Shown: piece by piece, positions 48,951-57,329 of the stretch | Layout of the letters: each line of letters starts with the position of its first letter | Position numbering within the stretch: position 1 is the stretch's first letter | Source: Pseudomonas gessardii | GTDB taxonomy: Bacteria; Pseudomonadota; Gammaproteobacteria; Pseudomonadales; Pseudomonadaceae | Length of the DNA stretch: 64,000 nucleotides | Direction: 5' to 3' | Assembly: GCF_001983165.1 (NCBI RefSeq) | Contig: NZ_MNPU01000001.1 | Span: forward strand, 372,001 to 436,000 | The notes under the pieces: model-generated | The model's input: only the letters and a program-made list of their open reading frames with translations | Database searches by the model: none | What the model was told of the DNA's origin: nothing | Program-made: the position numbers and the translations under genes

Positions 48951-50042
48951 ATGACTCTTTGTTTTCGCATTGCAACCCTTGATGACGTGCCGGCGCTGGT
49001 GGCACTGGAACAGCACTGTTTCACCACCGAGCGTCTGTCCACCCGCAGTTTCCAGTGGATGATCAGCCGTGCCCATGGGCAGTTGCTGGTGGCCGAAGAC
49101 ACCGGCCACTTGCTCGGTTATGCCCTGGTATTGTTCCATCGCGGCACCTCGCTGGCGCGCCTGTACTCCATCGCCATTGCCGCGCCTGCCCGGGGCATGG
49201 GCCTGGGCAAGCAACTGCTGGCGCGCATCGAGGCCTGTGCCGTGGAACACGACTGTGCCTACCTGCGCCTTGAAGTGCGCACCGACAACCCTGGCGCCAT
49301 CGCCCTGTATGAGCGCAGTGGCTACCGGCGCTTTGCCCTGATCAACGACTATTACGCCGACCATACCGACGCCCTGCGCCTGGAGAAACGCATCCTCCAG
49401 CACGCTGACGCCCGGGCCTTGAGCGTGCCCTACTACCCGCAGACCACCGATTTCACCTGCGGCGCCGCGTGCCTGCTGATGGCCATGGGCGCCCTGGTGC
49501 CGGGGCGTGAGGCCCTGCGCCGCGAAGAACTGCAGATCTGGCGCGAAGCAACCACTGTGTTCATGACCGCCGGCCACGGCGGCTGCAGCCCCCAGGGTTT
49601 GGCCCTGGCCGCCTGGCGTCGGGGCTTTCGCGTGCGCATGCAGGTCAACGTGCGCGGGCCGCTGTTTCTCGATGGGGTGCGTAACCTGCATAAAAAAGAG
49701 GTCATGCGCCTGGTGCATGAGGGGTTCGAGCAAGAGTTGGCCAACAGCGAGGTGCAGCAGGTGTTCGGCGGTGCGTTGGACCTGGCGCAGGTCCTGGGCG
49801 AAGGCGGTCAGCCGCTGGTGCTGATCAGCAGCTACCGGCTGACGCGCTCCAAGTCACCGCACTGGGTGATCGTGACCGACTGCGATCAGGAGTTTGTCTA
49901 CCTGCATGACCCCGATGTGGACCATAGCCAGCATCGCCAGCCCATGGACTGCCAGCATTTGCCGGTCAGCCACGGGGAATTCGCGCGGATGTGCCGCTTT
50001 GGCAATAACCAACTGCGTGCGGCGGTGGTGCTATACGGGTAA
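48951..50042 (+). CDS. GNAT acetyltransferase fused to a C39-like peptidase
   Basis: A 363-aa two-domain protein. Residues 1-150 are a GNAT domain with the acetyl-CoA motif IAAPARGMGLGKQLLARIE and ALYERSGYRRF. Residues 155-363 are a papain-like C39-type domain with Cys in YYPQTTDFTCGAACLLMAMG, His in SKSPHWVIVTDCD and Asp in VYLHDPDVDH, so the catalytic triad looks intact. It is divergent from the RimK-like ligase, with 92 nt between starts. This pairing has been described in comparative studies of ATP-grasp amidoligases as a predicted peptide modification system. The stop overlaps convergent sfnG by 12 nt. Confidence 0.9.
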   Translation: MTLCFRIATLDDVPALVALEQHCFTTERLSTRSFQWMISRAHGQLLVAEDTGHLLGYALVLFHRGTSLARLYSIAIAAPARGMGLGKQLLARIEACAVEHDCAYLRLEVRTDNPGAIALYERSGYRRFALINDYYADHTDALRLEKRILQHADARALSVPYYPQTTDFTCGAACLLMAMGALVPGREALRREELQIWREATTVFMTAGHGGCSPQGLALAAWRRGFRVRMQVNVRGPLFLDGVRNLHKKEVMRLVHEGFEQELANSEVQQVFGGALDLAQVLGEGGQPLVLISSYRLTRSKSPHWVIVTDCDQEFVYLHDPDVDHSQHRQPMDCQHLPVSHGEFARMCRFGNNQLRAAVVLYG

Positions 50043-51143
50043 CGCCGTCGCCCTGGCGCTGCCGGTCGCCGCGGCCTTGGCCTCCAGTTCGCGCACCAGG
50101 GGCAGCACGCGCTGGCCAAAATACGCCACCTCTTCCTGAAAGTGCAGGAAGCCCGCCAGCACCAGGTCCACCCCCACCGCCTTGAGCGCGACGATGCGCT
50201 CGGCAATTTGCCGGGGCGTGCCGATCAGGTTGGTCTTGAAGCCGTCGTTGTACTGCACAAGGTCAGCGAAGCTGGACTTGGCCCAATTGCCCTCGCCTTC
50301 CGGCGAGGCCTGGCCCGCCTGCCTGGCGGCATCGCCAAAGGCATTGACTGCTTGCGGGTCGGCCTTGTCGATGATCTCGGCCAACACCGCCAGGGCCTCT
50401 TCCTCGGTGTCGCGGGCGATCACAAACGCGTTGACCCCGACTTTGACCGAGTGGTGATTGGCGGCGGCCTTGGCGCGGATATCATCGACCTGGGCCTTGA
50501 TCCCTTCTGGCGTGTTGCCATTGGTGAAATACCAATCCGACACCCGCGCCGCCATATCCCGCGCGGCCCGGGAGCTGCCCCCCTGGAAAATCTCCGGGTG
50601 CGGTTGCCCCAGGGGCTTGGGCTTGAGGGTGTAATTGTTGAAGCGATAGAAATCGCCCTTGAAGGTGAAGTCATCCTGGGTCCAGATGCCCTTCAAGGCA
50701 CGGATGAACTCCTCGGAACGCCGGTAGCGCTCGTCGTGCTCCAACCAATGTTCGCCGATGGCCTGGAACTCGCCCTTGAACCAACCACTGACGATATTCA
50801 CCGCGACCCGGCCATGGGTCAGTTGATCGATGGTCGCCAGTTGCTTGGCCGCCAACGCCGGCTGCCAGGGGCCCGGCAGGATCGCGGCGATCACCTTGAG
50901 CGTGCGGGTAGCGGCCAGCAATGCATGGCTGAAGGCCACGGATTCATGCTGGTATTCGGCGCCGTAGCCGGCGGTGAAGCGGATTTGCGTCAAGGCGTAC
51001 TCAAACCCCGCCGCCTCGGCCAGTTGGGCCAGTTTGCGGTTGTAGTCGATGCCCCAGTCGGTGCGTTGCTCGACGTTGCTGACCACCAGGCCACCACTGA
51101 CATTGGGCACCCAATAGGCAAATTTCACGGCTTGCTGAGTCAT
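50031..51143 (-). CDS. sfnG: FMNH2-dependent dimethylsulfone monooxygenase SfnG
   Basis: A 370-aa luciferase-like flavin monooxygenase. The sequence from MTQQAVKFAYWVPNVSGG through LTQIRFTAGYGAEYQHE and VAVNIVSGWFKGEFQAIGEH matches SfnG, which oxidises dimethylsulfone to methanesulfinate during sulfur starvation. The sfnR regulator, msuEDC and the reductase are not in the window. ATG 51143 is used; the frame extends 17 codons upstream without homology. Its neighbour on the other strand is a TSUP transporter. Confidence 0.9.
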   Translation of the reverse strand: MTQQAVKFAYWVPNVSGGLVVSNVEQRTDWGIDYNRKLAQLAEAAGFEYALTQIRFTAGYGAEYQHESVAFSHALLAATRTLKVIAAILPGPWQPALAAKQLATIDQLTHGRVAVNIVSGWFKGEFQAIGEHWLEHDERYRRSEEFIRALKGIWTQDDFTFKGDFYRFNNYTLKPKPLGQPHPEIFQGGSSRAARDMAARVSDWYFTNGNTPEGIKAQVDDIRAKAAANHHSVKVGVNAFVIARDTEEEALAVLAEIIDKADPQAVNAFGDAARQAGQASPEGEGNWAKSSFADLVQYNDGFKTNLIGTPRQIAERIVALKAVGVDLVLAGFLHFQEEVAYFGQRVLPLVRELEAKAAATGSARATALPV

Positions 51144-51418
51144 GGCTCGGTACCTCGCACACAGGGGATGTGCAGGGTGTGGAGCAGTAAGCATGCCAGC
51201 GCGGGCAAAGCCCCGTGGCTGGGGCGTTCGGCCGCTCCGGGCCCGGGCGGGGCAATGTTGCCCTGGCGGGTGGTTTGTTGGATCACTGTTGCTGGCACAA
51301 CACCTGGCTCCTCTCGATGAGAGTGTGTTGCAACAGTCGCCCTGGCAAGCGGTTATCGGTAAGCTATCGGACTTTCGCGCAGCCCCTTTCTGCGCCTCGC
51401 CGAAAATAAGTCGCCTCC

Positions 51419-52198
51419 ATGCCTTTTGAACTCAGCGTTGACCTCACCACCTTGGCCATCCTCGCCGTGGTGGCCTTTATTGCCGGTTTTATCGATGCCA
51501 TTGCCGGCGGCGGTGGCTTGCTCACCACCCCGGCCTTGCTCACCGCCGGTATGCCGCCCCATCTGGTGCTGGGCACCAATAAATTGAGTTCGACCTTCGG
51601 CTCGGCCACCGCCAGCTTTACCTTCTACCGGCGCAAGCTGTTCCATCCGCGCCAGTGGATGCACGCCATCGTCGGCACCCTGGTCGGTGCGCTGCTGGGA
51701 GCCATCGTTGCCCATTACCTGCCCGCCGAGTGGCTGAACAAGATGCTGCCGGTGATCGTCTTCGCCTGCGGGATCTACCTGTTGTTTGGCGGCACGCCCA
51801 AGGCGCCGCTGGATGCCGATGCGCCAATCAAGAAGAAATGGCAATCGACCCAGGGCTTCGGCCTGGGGTTCTACGATGGCGTGGCCGGTCCCGGCACCGG
51901 CGCGTTCTGGACCGTCAGCACCCTGTTGATGTACCCCGTGGACCTGGTCAAGGCCAGCGGCGTGGCACGCAGCATGAACTTCGTCAGCAACGCGGCGGCG
52001 CTGTCGGTGTTTATCTTCAACGGTTCGGTGGACTGGATTGTCGGCCTGAGCATGGGCCTGTCGGTGATGGTGGGCGCATTCTTTGGCGCCCGCAGTGCCA
52101 TCAGCGGCGGCGCCAAGTTCATTCGCCCGGTGTTTATCACCGTGGTCCTCGGCCTGACCGTGCGCCTAGCCTGGCAGCACTGGTTCAGCGTGGCCTAG
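51419..52198 (+). CDS. TSUP (TauE/SafE) family membrane transporter
   Basis: A 259-aa protein with about eight membrane helices and the two family repeats: [20 protein letters not shown] at residues 18-37, and [19 protein letters not shown] near 145. TSUP proteins export or import sulfite, sulfoacetate or organosulfur acids in several bacteria. Lying divergently next to sfnG, a role in sulfur handling is plausible. It overlaps the nudC 3' end by 33 nt on the opposite strand. Confidence 0.9.
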   Translation: MPFELSVDLTTLAILAVVAFIAGFIDAIAGGGGLLTTPALLTAGMPPHLVLGTNKLSSTFGSATASFTFYRRKLFHPRQWMHAIVGTLVGALLGAIVAHYLPAEWLNKMLPVIVFACGIYLLFGGTPKAPLDADAPIKKKWQSTQGFGLGFYDGVAGPGTGAFWTVSTLLMYPVDLVKASGVARSMNFVSNAAALSVFIFNGSVDWIVGLSMGLSVMVGAFFGARSAISGGAKFIRPVFITVVLGLTVRLAWQHWFSVA

Positions 52199-52999
52199 AC
52201 GGCGCGCCACATACAGGTCGATAAGGTAGCGGGCAATCGAGCGCGAGGCCGGCAGCGGCGGCAACTGGTGGATGTTGAACCACTGCGCATCTTCAATCTC
52301 ATCGGCCTGGGGCACGATCTCGCCCCCGGCATACTCGGCGTGAAAGCCCAGCATCATGGAATGGGGGAACGGCCAGCACTGGCTGCCCACGTACTGGATG
52401 TTCTGCACCTTGACCTGCACTTCCTCGCGCACTTCGCGGATCAGGCAGTCTTCGGCAGACTCCCCAGGCTCGGCAAACCCGGCCAGGGTGCTGTAGACCC
52501 CGCTGACAAAACGCGGCGAACGCGCCAGCAGAATCTCATCACCACGGGTGATCAGCACAATCATGCTCGGCGAGATGCGCGGGTAACTGCGCAGGTCGCA
52601 GGCCTTGCAGAACATCGCGCGCTCGCGCGGCACCTGCACCATCGCCTGGCCGCAACTGCCACAAAAACGGTGCTCGCGGGCCCAGGTGCCGATTTGCGCG
52701 GCATAGCCCAGGACGTTGTACAGGCGGTGATCGTCTTGCAGCATAAAGGCGCGCAGGCCTTGCCAGCGGCAACCCGGCACCTCGCCAGGGCTGTTGAGTT
52801 CCAGCAGGTACACCGGCTCGCCGTCCAGATGACCAATGCCATGTTCGGCCATCACCGACAGGTCCTGGCGCTTGAGCCAGGCCCTGGGAAACAGCGGCCC
52901 GTTATCGTCGCGTAAAAAACCTTCGCGACTCCGGGCCACAGCCCAGCCGCCCGGGGCCTCGTTGTCCAGTAGCGTTGTAGTGATCCAGCCTGGGGTCAT
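52166..52999 (-). CDS. nudC: NAD(+) diphosphatase NudC (NADH pyrophosphatase)
   Basis: A 277-aa Nudix hydrolase. The Zn ribbon is [19 protein letters not shown] with a second CxxC half, and the Nudix box is [20 protein letters not shown]. The NudC-specific segment follows it ([18 protein letters not shown]). It cleaves NAD(H) to NMN and AMP and can decap NAD-capped RNA. Start [13 protein letters not shown]. It is 6 nt downstream of the crotonase stop, so cotranscription is likely. Confidence 0.94.
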   Translation of the reverse strand: MTPGWITTTLLDNEAPGGWAVARSREGFLRDDNGPLFPRAWLKRQDLSVMAEHGIGHLDGEPVYLLELNSPGEVPGCRWQGLRAFMLQDDHRLYNVLGYAAQIGTWAREHRFCGSCGQAMVQVPRERAMFCKACDLRSYPRISPSMIVLITRGDEILLARSPRFVSGVYSTLAGFAEPGESAEDCLIREVREEVQVKVQNIQYVGSQCWPFPHSMMLGFHAEYAGGEIVPQADEIEDAQWFNIHQLPPLPASRSIARYLIDLYVARRLGHAEPVLPG

Positions 53000-53005
53000 G
53001 TTCAG

Positions 53006-53818
53006 TCAATCCACGAATTCGGGTTTCTGCTTGCTCATATGGGCCGCAATGGCCACGCGCAGGTCGTTGGATTGCAACATAGCCGCGTTCCAGGTGGCAA
53101 CGTATTCCAGGCCGTCGTTGATGCTGTGGTCACGCATGTAGCTGATCATGGCCTTGGTGCCGGTTACGGCAATCGGCGATTTGGCGGCAATTTGCGCAGC
53201 CAGCTCCAGCACCCCGGCCAGCAGGCTTTCATGGTCAGCAAAGATCCGGTTGACCAGGCCGATGCTGCGCGCTTCTTCGGCGCCGAAGGTACGGCCGGTG
53301 TAGGCCAGTTCGCGCAGCATGCCGTCGCCGATGATGCGCGGCAGGCGTTGCAGGGTGCCGACGTCGGCGGCCATGCCGATGTCGATTTCCTTGATCGAGA
53401 ATTGCGCGTCGTCAGCGGCGTAGCGCATGTCGCAGGCGCTGATCAGGTCGATGGCGCCGCCGATGCAGTAGCCCTGGATCGCCGCCAGCACCGGCTTGCG
53501 GCAGTTATCCACGGCGTTGAACGAGGCTTGCAACTGTAGGATTTTGCGCCGCAGCAAGCGCGCATTGCGCCCCACGTCCTTGCCGAACTCATTGGCCACC
53601 GAGGCCAGCATCATCAGGTCGATGCCCGAGGAAAAATGCTTGCCGGCACCACTCAATACCACGGCGCGCACGGCGTCGGTATCGTCGATCCATTGGAAGA
53701 TCTCGACGATTTCGCTCCAGAACGCCGCGTTCATGGCGTTGATTTTTTCCGGGCGATTGATCTGCACATGGGCGACGTTGCCGTGGAGCTCGACGACAAA
53801 GGCTTGGTATTCGGACAT
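53006..53818 (-). CDS. Crotonase family, delta3,5-delta2,4-dienoyl-CoA isomerase-like
   Basis: A 270-aa enoyl-CoA hydratase/isomerase. The oxyanion-hole motif is FSSGIDLMML and IQGYCIGGAIDLISACDMRY. The catalytic segment FSIKEIDIGMAADVGTLQRL carries Glu and Asp at the positions used by dienoyl-CoA isomerase (ECH1), rather than the two Glu of enoyl-CoA hydratase. A role in degrading unsaturated fatty acids is likely. It lies upstream of nudC with only 6 nt between. Confidence 0.9.
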   Translation of the reverse strand: MSEYQAFVVELHGNVAHVQINRPEKINAMNAAFWSEIVEIFQWIDDTDAVRAVVLSGAGKHFSSGIDLMMLASVANEFGKDVGRNARLLRRKILQLQASFNAVDNCRKPVLAAIQGYCIGGAIDLISACDMRYAADDAQFSIKEIDIGMAADVGTLQRLPRIIGDGMLRELAYTGRTFGAEEARSIGLVNRIFADHESLLAGVLELAAQIAAKSPIAVTGTKAMISYMRDHSINDGLEYVATWNAAMLQSNDLRVAIAAHMSKQKPEFVD

Positions 53819-53952
53819 GGCAGTGATCCTTGACTGGCGGCTGATAAGGCCCGAACTATAGCAAGGGTGCGTCAGGGGCGGTAAGGCTGCGCATGTGCCA
53901 AAAGCAGGACTGCATAAAAACCCCCATCAATGTGGGAGCTCTAGACAGACAG

Positions 53953-55248
53953 TTAGGTGGGCAGCCACAGGCGCAGGCGTGCGCCACCCAAGGGCGAGGC
54001 CTGGGCGGTGAGTGTGCCGCCTTGTGCTTCGACGGCCCGGCGGCTGATCGCCAGGCCCAGGCCGAAGCCGCCGGTGGCGCGGTCGCGGCTGCGGTCCAGG
54101 CGGTAGAACGGCTCGAAGATCCGCGCGCGCTGTTCCTCGGGGATGCCAATGCCGTCGTCATCCACCCAGATCTCGCAGCCCTTGGCGCAAACCTTGACGC
54201 CGATCTGGATACGTCGTTCGCAATAGCGCATGGCATTGCGCAGCAGGTTTTGCAGGGCGCGGGCGGTCAGGCGTGGGTCGAGGGTAAAACGCTCCACGGC
54301 GCAGTCCAGCACCACATCAATCACGATCTCGGGGTTCTCCAGCTCATCGTCGATGCTGCCCAGAATGCTGTCGATAAACTCATCGAGCACCACCTCCACC
54401 TGCTCGGGCAGTTGCGCCGGGTTTTGCAGGCGGCTGTAGGACAGCAACTCCAGCACCAGTTCATCCAGTTCGCGGATGTGCGCCACCAGGCCTTGCAGGC
54501 GTTCGCGGCTGGCCGCCGGCTGGTCTTCGGACAACGCCAGGGCCAGGCCGAAGTCCAGGCGGGTCAGCGGGGTACGCAGTTCATGGGACACGGCGTTGAG
54601 CAGGTCACGCTGCTGGTTGAGCAGGTGCTCGATGTCATTGGCCATGGTGTCGAACACCGCCGCCAGGCTGCCGATGTTGGAGCTGGGGGGGATGTGCGTG
54701 CGCTCTTCCAGATGGCCACGGCCCAGTTGCGCGGCGGTGGCCTTGAGGCGTTCAAGGTCGCGCCAGTGTGGGCGCAGCCACAGCAACAGGCCCCCCAGCA
54801 ACGCCGCGCCAATCAGCACGTTCATGGTCCAGTACAGCAGGTTCATGTCCAGCGGGTCGGGCGGGATGGTCAGCTTGACCGCCAGTTGCCCGTTGAGCGG
54901 CGAGCTGATTTCCTCCATCCAACCCCACTCCCCCAGGCGGATCACCGGCTTACCCTGCTCCAGCAACTGTTCCTCGGCCGGTGTGTAGCGGGCATCCTGG
55001 CGATGCAGCAATTGCACTTTCAGCGGCGCAAAATCCCGGGCCAACTGGGCGGTGACCTCCGACCAGCGCTCCACCGGCCGGCTGTGGTACTGGCGCACGA
55101 TCAGGCTCTGCAAGCCCCGGGACTGTTCGATGGTGTAGTTCATGTAGCGATGATGGAAGACCTCGATGATGCCCATGGGGATCAGGTAGATCGCCGCGCT
55201 GTACGTCACGATGGTCAACAGGTAGAGACGGATCAGGACCCTGAACAT
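53953..55248 (-). CDS. Two-component sensor histidine kinase, RstB-like
   Basis: A 431-aa membrane kinase with two transmembrane helices (residues 6-30, and near 165-185, TMNVLIGAALLGGLLLWL) around a periplasmic domain of about 130 aa, then HAMP. The H-box is LLNAVSHELRTPLTRLDFG, the N-box NLLRNAMRY, and the G-boxes VDDDGIGIPEEQ and GGFGLGLAI. Domain order and partner resemble RstB. The start is ATG 55248, 4 nt after the regulator stop. It is divergent from a MexCD-like pump, its likely target. Confidence 0.92.
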   Translation of the reverse strand: MFRVLIRLYLLTIVTYSAAIYLIPMGIIEVFHHRYMNYTIEQSRGLQSLIVRQYHSRPVERWSEVTAQLARDFAPLKVQLLHRQDARYTPAEEQLLEQGKPVIRLGEWGWMEEISSPLNGQLAVKLTIPPDPLDMNLLYWTMNVLIGAALLGGLLLWLRPHWRDLERLKATAAQLGRGHLEERTHIPPSSNIGSLAAVFDTMANDIEHLLNQQRDLLNAVSHELRTPLTRLDFGLALALSEDQPAASRERLQGLVAHIRELDELVLELLSYSRLQNPAQLPEQVEVVLDEFIDSILGSIDDELENPEIVIDVVLDCAVERFTLDPRLTARALQNLLRNAMRYCERRIQIGVKVCAKGCEIWVDDDGIGIPEEQRARIFEPFYRLDRSRDRATGGFGLGLAISRRAVEAQGGTLTAQASPLGGARLRLWLPT

Positions 55249-55252
55249 GCTG

Positions 55253-55954
55253 TCAGCATTCCCACTCGGAACGGCTGAACAGGTAGCCCTTGCCCCATAC
55301 CGTCTTGATCTTGCGCGCCTCGCCGGCATGGTCGTCGAACTTGCGCCGCAGCTTGGAAATGGCCACGTCCACCGAGCGGTCGGTGCCGTTGAACTCGATG
55401 CCCCTTAAGCGTTGCAGGATCTGGTCGCGGCTAAGCACTTCGCCAGCATGCCGTGCCAGCACCACCAACAGGTTGTATTCGCCACTGGACAGCTCCACCG
55501 CCTGGTCGCGCCAGGTTACGGAACGTTCCGACAGGTCGATGCACAGGTTGCCCATCAGGATCTGGTCATTGGCCGCCTGTGGCTCGCTGAGGCTGCTGCG
55601 GCGCAACAAGGTGCGCACCCGGGCCAGCAACACCCGTGGCTCGCAGGGCTTGGTCACGTAGTCATCGGCGCCCATTTCCAGGCCCAGTACCTGGTCGTGG
55701 CTGTCATCGCGGGCGGTGAGCATCAGGATTGGCAGGCCGGCCGAGTCGGCGCGCAGCAGGCGGCACACTTGCAGGCCATCCAGGCCCGGTAGCATCAGGT
55801 CGAGGATCACCAGGTCCGGCGGGTTGAGCCTGGCCCGCTCGCGCACATGGTCGCCACGGCAGAGCACGTTGACGTGATAGCCATTGCGTTCAAGGTAACT
55901 GGCAATCAGCTCGGAGAGCGCGGCGTCGTCTTCGACCAGGAGGATGTTGGGCAT
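55253..55954 (-). CDS. Two-component response regulator, RstA/OmpR family
   Basis: A 233-aa protein. The receiver has the acidic pocket VEDDA, phospho-Asp in LVILDLMLPGLDG, Thr in LMLTARDDS and Lys in DDYVTKPCEPRVLL. The C-terminal winged helix (KTVWGKGYLFSRSEW end) is OmpR type. First gene of the pair. The 199-nt gap to the divergent MexC-like gene is the probable site of control. Confidence 0.93.
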   Translation of the reverse strand: MPNILLVEDDAALSELIASYLERNGYHVNVLCRGDHVRERARLNPPDLVILDLMLPGLDGLQVCRLLRADSAGLPILMLTARDDSHDQVLGLEMGADDYVTKPCEPRVLLARVRTLLRRSSLSEPQAANDQILMGNLCIDLSERSVTWRDQAVELSSGEYNLLVVLARHAGEVLSRDQILQRLRGIEFNGTDRSVDVAISKLRRKFDDHAGEARKIKTVWGKGYLFSRSEWEC

Positions 55955-56153
55955 GGTGCTTCCAATTAATACAGTTTCACATTAGATCGTCATTGATCAG
56001 AGGAGCTTGTTAGGATCCACAGCCGTGAAGGATATACGCACGGGTGATCGAGCGCGCTCGCACCTTACATTTCTTCACACACCACCTACACAGCTTCACA
56101 GCACCAAGCCGGGGGCGCCCGTAGGATGCGCCAGTCAATATTGGGATAAGAGC

Positions 56154-57311
56154 ATGTCAAAGAATCTGTTTGCGCCGTTTTGCCTGTTGGCACTGACGTT
56201 GGCCCTGAGCGCGTGTGACAACTCCGCAGGCGACGCCCCGCAAATGCCCCTGGCCAAGGTACGCATCGAAACCCTCGAAGCCAAGCCCCTGTCCATCAGC
56301 AGCGAGCTGAGCGGGCGCATTGCCGCGCCGCGCATTGCCGAGGTGCGCGCACGGGTCGCCGGCGTGGTCTTGCAGCGGGTGTTCAAGGAAGGTCACGACG
56401 TCAAACAGGGCGAGGTGCTGTTCCGTATTGATCCGGCGCCGTTCAAGGCCGACCTCGACAGCGCCCAGGCCAGCCTGCGCAAGGCCCAGGCCAATGCCTT
56501 CCAGGCGCGCCTGCAAGAGCAGCGCTACAGCCAGTTGGTCGAAGGCAATGCCATCAGCGCCCAGGACTACGACAACGCCCGCGCCGCCGCCCGGCAAACC
56601 GCCGCCGATGTCGCGGCCAACCAGGCGGCGGTGCAGCGCGCCAAGCTCAACCTCGGTTATGCCACCGTCACTGCACCGATCTCCGGGCGTATCGGCCGCG
56701 CGCTGGTGACCGAAGGCGCCCTGGTGGGCCAGAACGAAGCCACGCCCATGGCGCTGATCCAGCAACTGGACCCGATCCACGCCGACCTGACCCAATCGAC
56801 CCGCGAACTCAATGACCTGCGCCGCGCCTTCCGCGCCGGGCACTTGAAGCAGGTGGGCCAGGACCAGGCCAAGGCCACGTTGATCCAGGATGACGGCAGC
56901 CTCTACCCGTTGCCGGGCAAGTTGCTGTTCGCGGAGATCTCCGTGGACCCCGGCACCGGGCAGATCATCCTGCGCAGCGAATTCCCCAACCCGGACCTCG
57001 ACCTGCTGCCTGGCAGCTTTATCCGCGTGCGCCTGGAACAGGCCGTCGACCAGCAAGGCCTGAGTGTGCCGCAGCGCGCAATCACCCGCGACAGCGCCGG
57101 TATCCCCATGGTGTTGCGGGTGGACGCCGAGCAGAACGTCAGCCAGCAGCCGGTGGAGTTGGGCGCGGCGATCAATGATCGCTGGGTGGTCAACCGCGGC
57201 CTGAAGGCCGGAGACCGCATCATCGTCGAAGGCCTGCAACATGCGCGCCCGGGTGAAAAAGTCGAAGTCGATGCCAGCCCCGAGCCTGTCGCCCAGGCAG
57301 CTGGCCAGTAA
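56154..57311 (+). CDS. RND membrane-fusion lipoprotein, MexC-like
   Basis: A 385-aa periplasmic adaptor with lipoprotein signal MSKNLFAPFCLLALTLALSA and lipobox LSAC. The lipoyl halves are VRARVAGVVLQRVFKEGHDV and LGYATVTAPISGRIGRALV. Several segments (SSELSGRIAAPRIAEVRARV, GRALVTEGALVGQNEAT) are close to P. aeruginosa MexC as I recall it. ATG 56154 follows GGATAAG; the frame is open to 56007 without homology. It is 18 nt upstream of the MexD-like gene. Confidence 0.92.
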   Translation: MSKNLFAPFCLLALTLALSACDNSAGDAPQMPLAKVRIETLEAKPLSISSELSGRIAAPRIAEVRARVAGVVLQRVFKEGHDVKQGEVLFRIDPAPFKADLDSAQASLRKAQANAFQARLQEQRYSQLVEGNAISAQDYDNARAAARQTAADVAANQAAVQRAKLNLGYATVTAPISGRIGRALVTEGALVGQNEATPMALIQQLDPIHADLTQSTRELNDLRRAFRAGHLKQVGQDQAKATLIQDDGSLYPLPGKLLFAEISVDPGTGQIILRSEFPNPDLDLLPGSFIRVRLEQAVDQQGLSVPQRAITRDSAGIPMVLRVDAEQNVSQQPVELGAAINDRWVVNRGLKAGDRIIVEGLQHARPGEKVEVDASPEPVAQAAGQ

Positions 57312-57329
57312 TCAAAGGGATCAGAGACA

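Noticed and set aside
53930..53942. Half REP element AATGTGGGAGCTC
   Set aside because: Only one short arm is present, with no partner; at most a decayed remnant.
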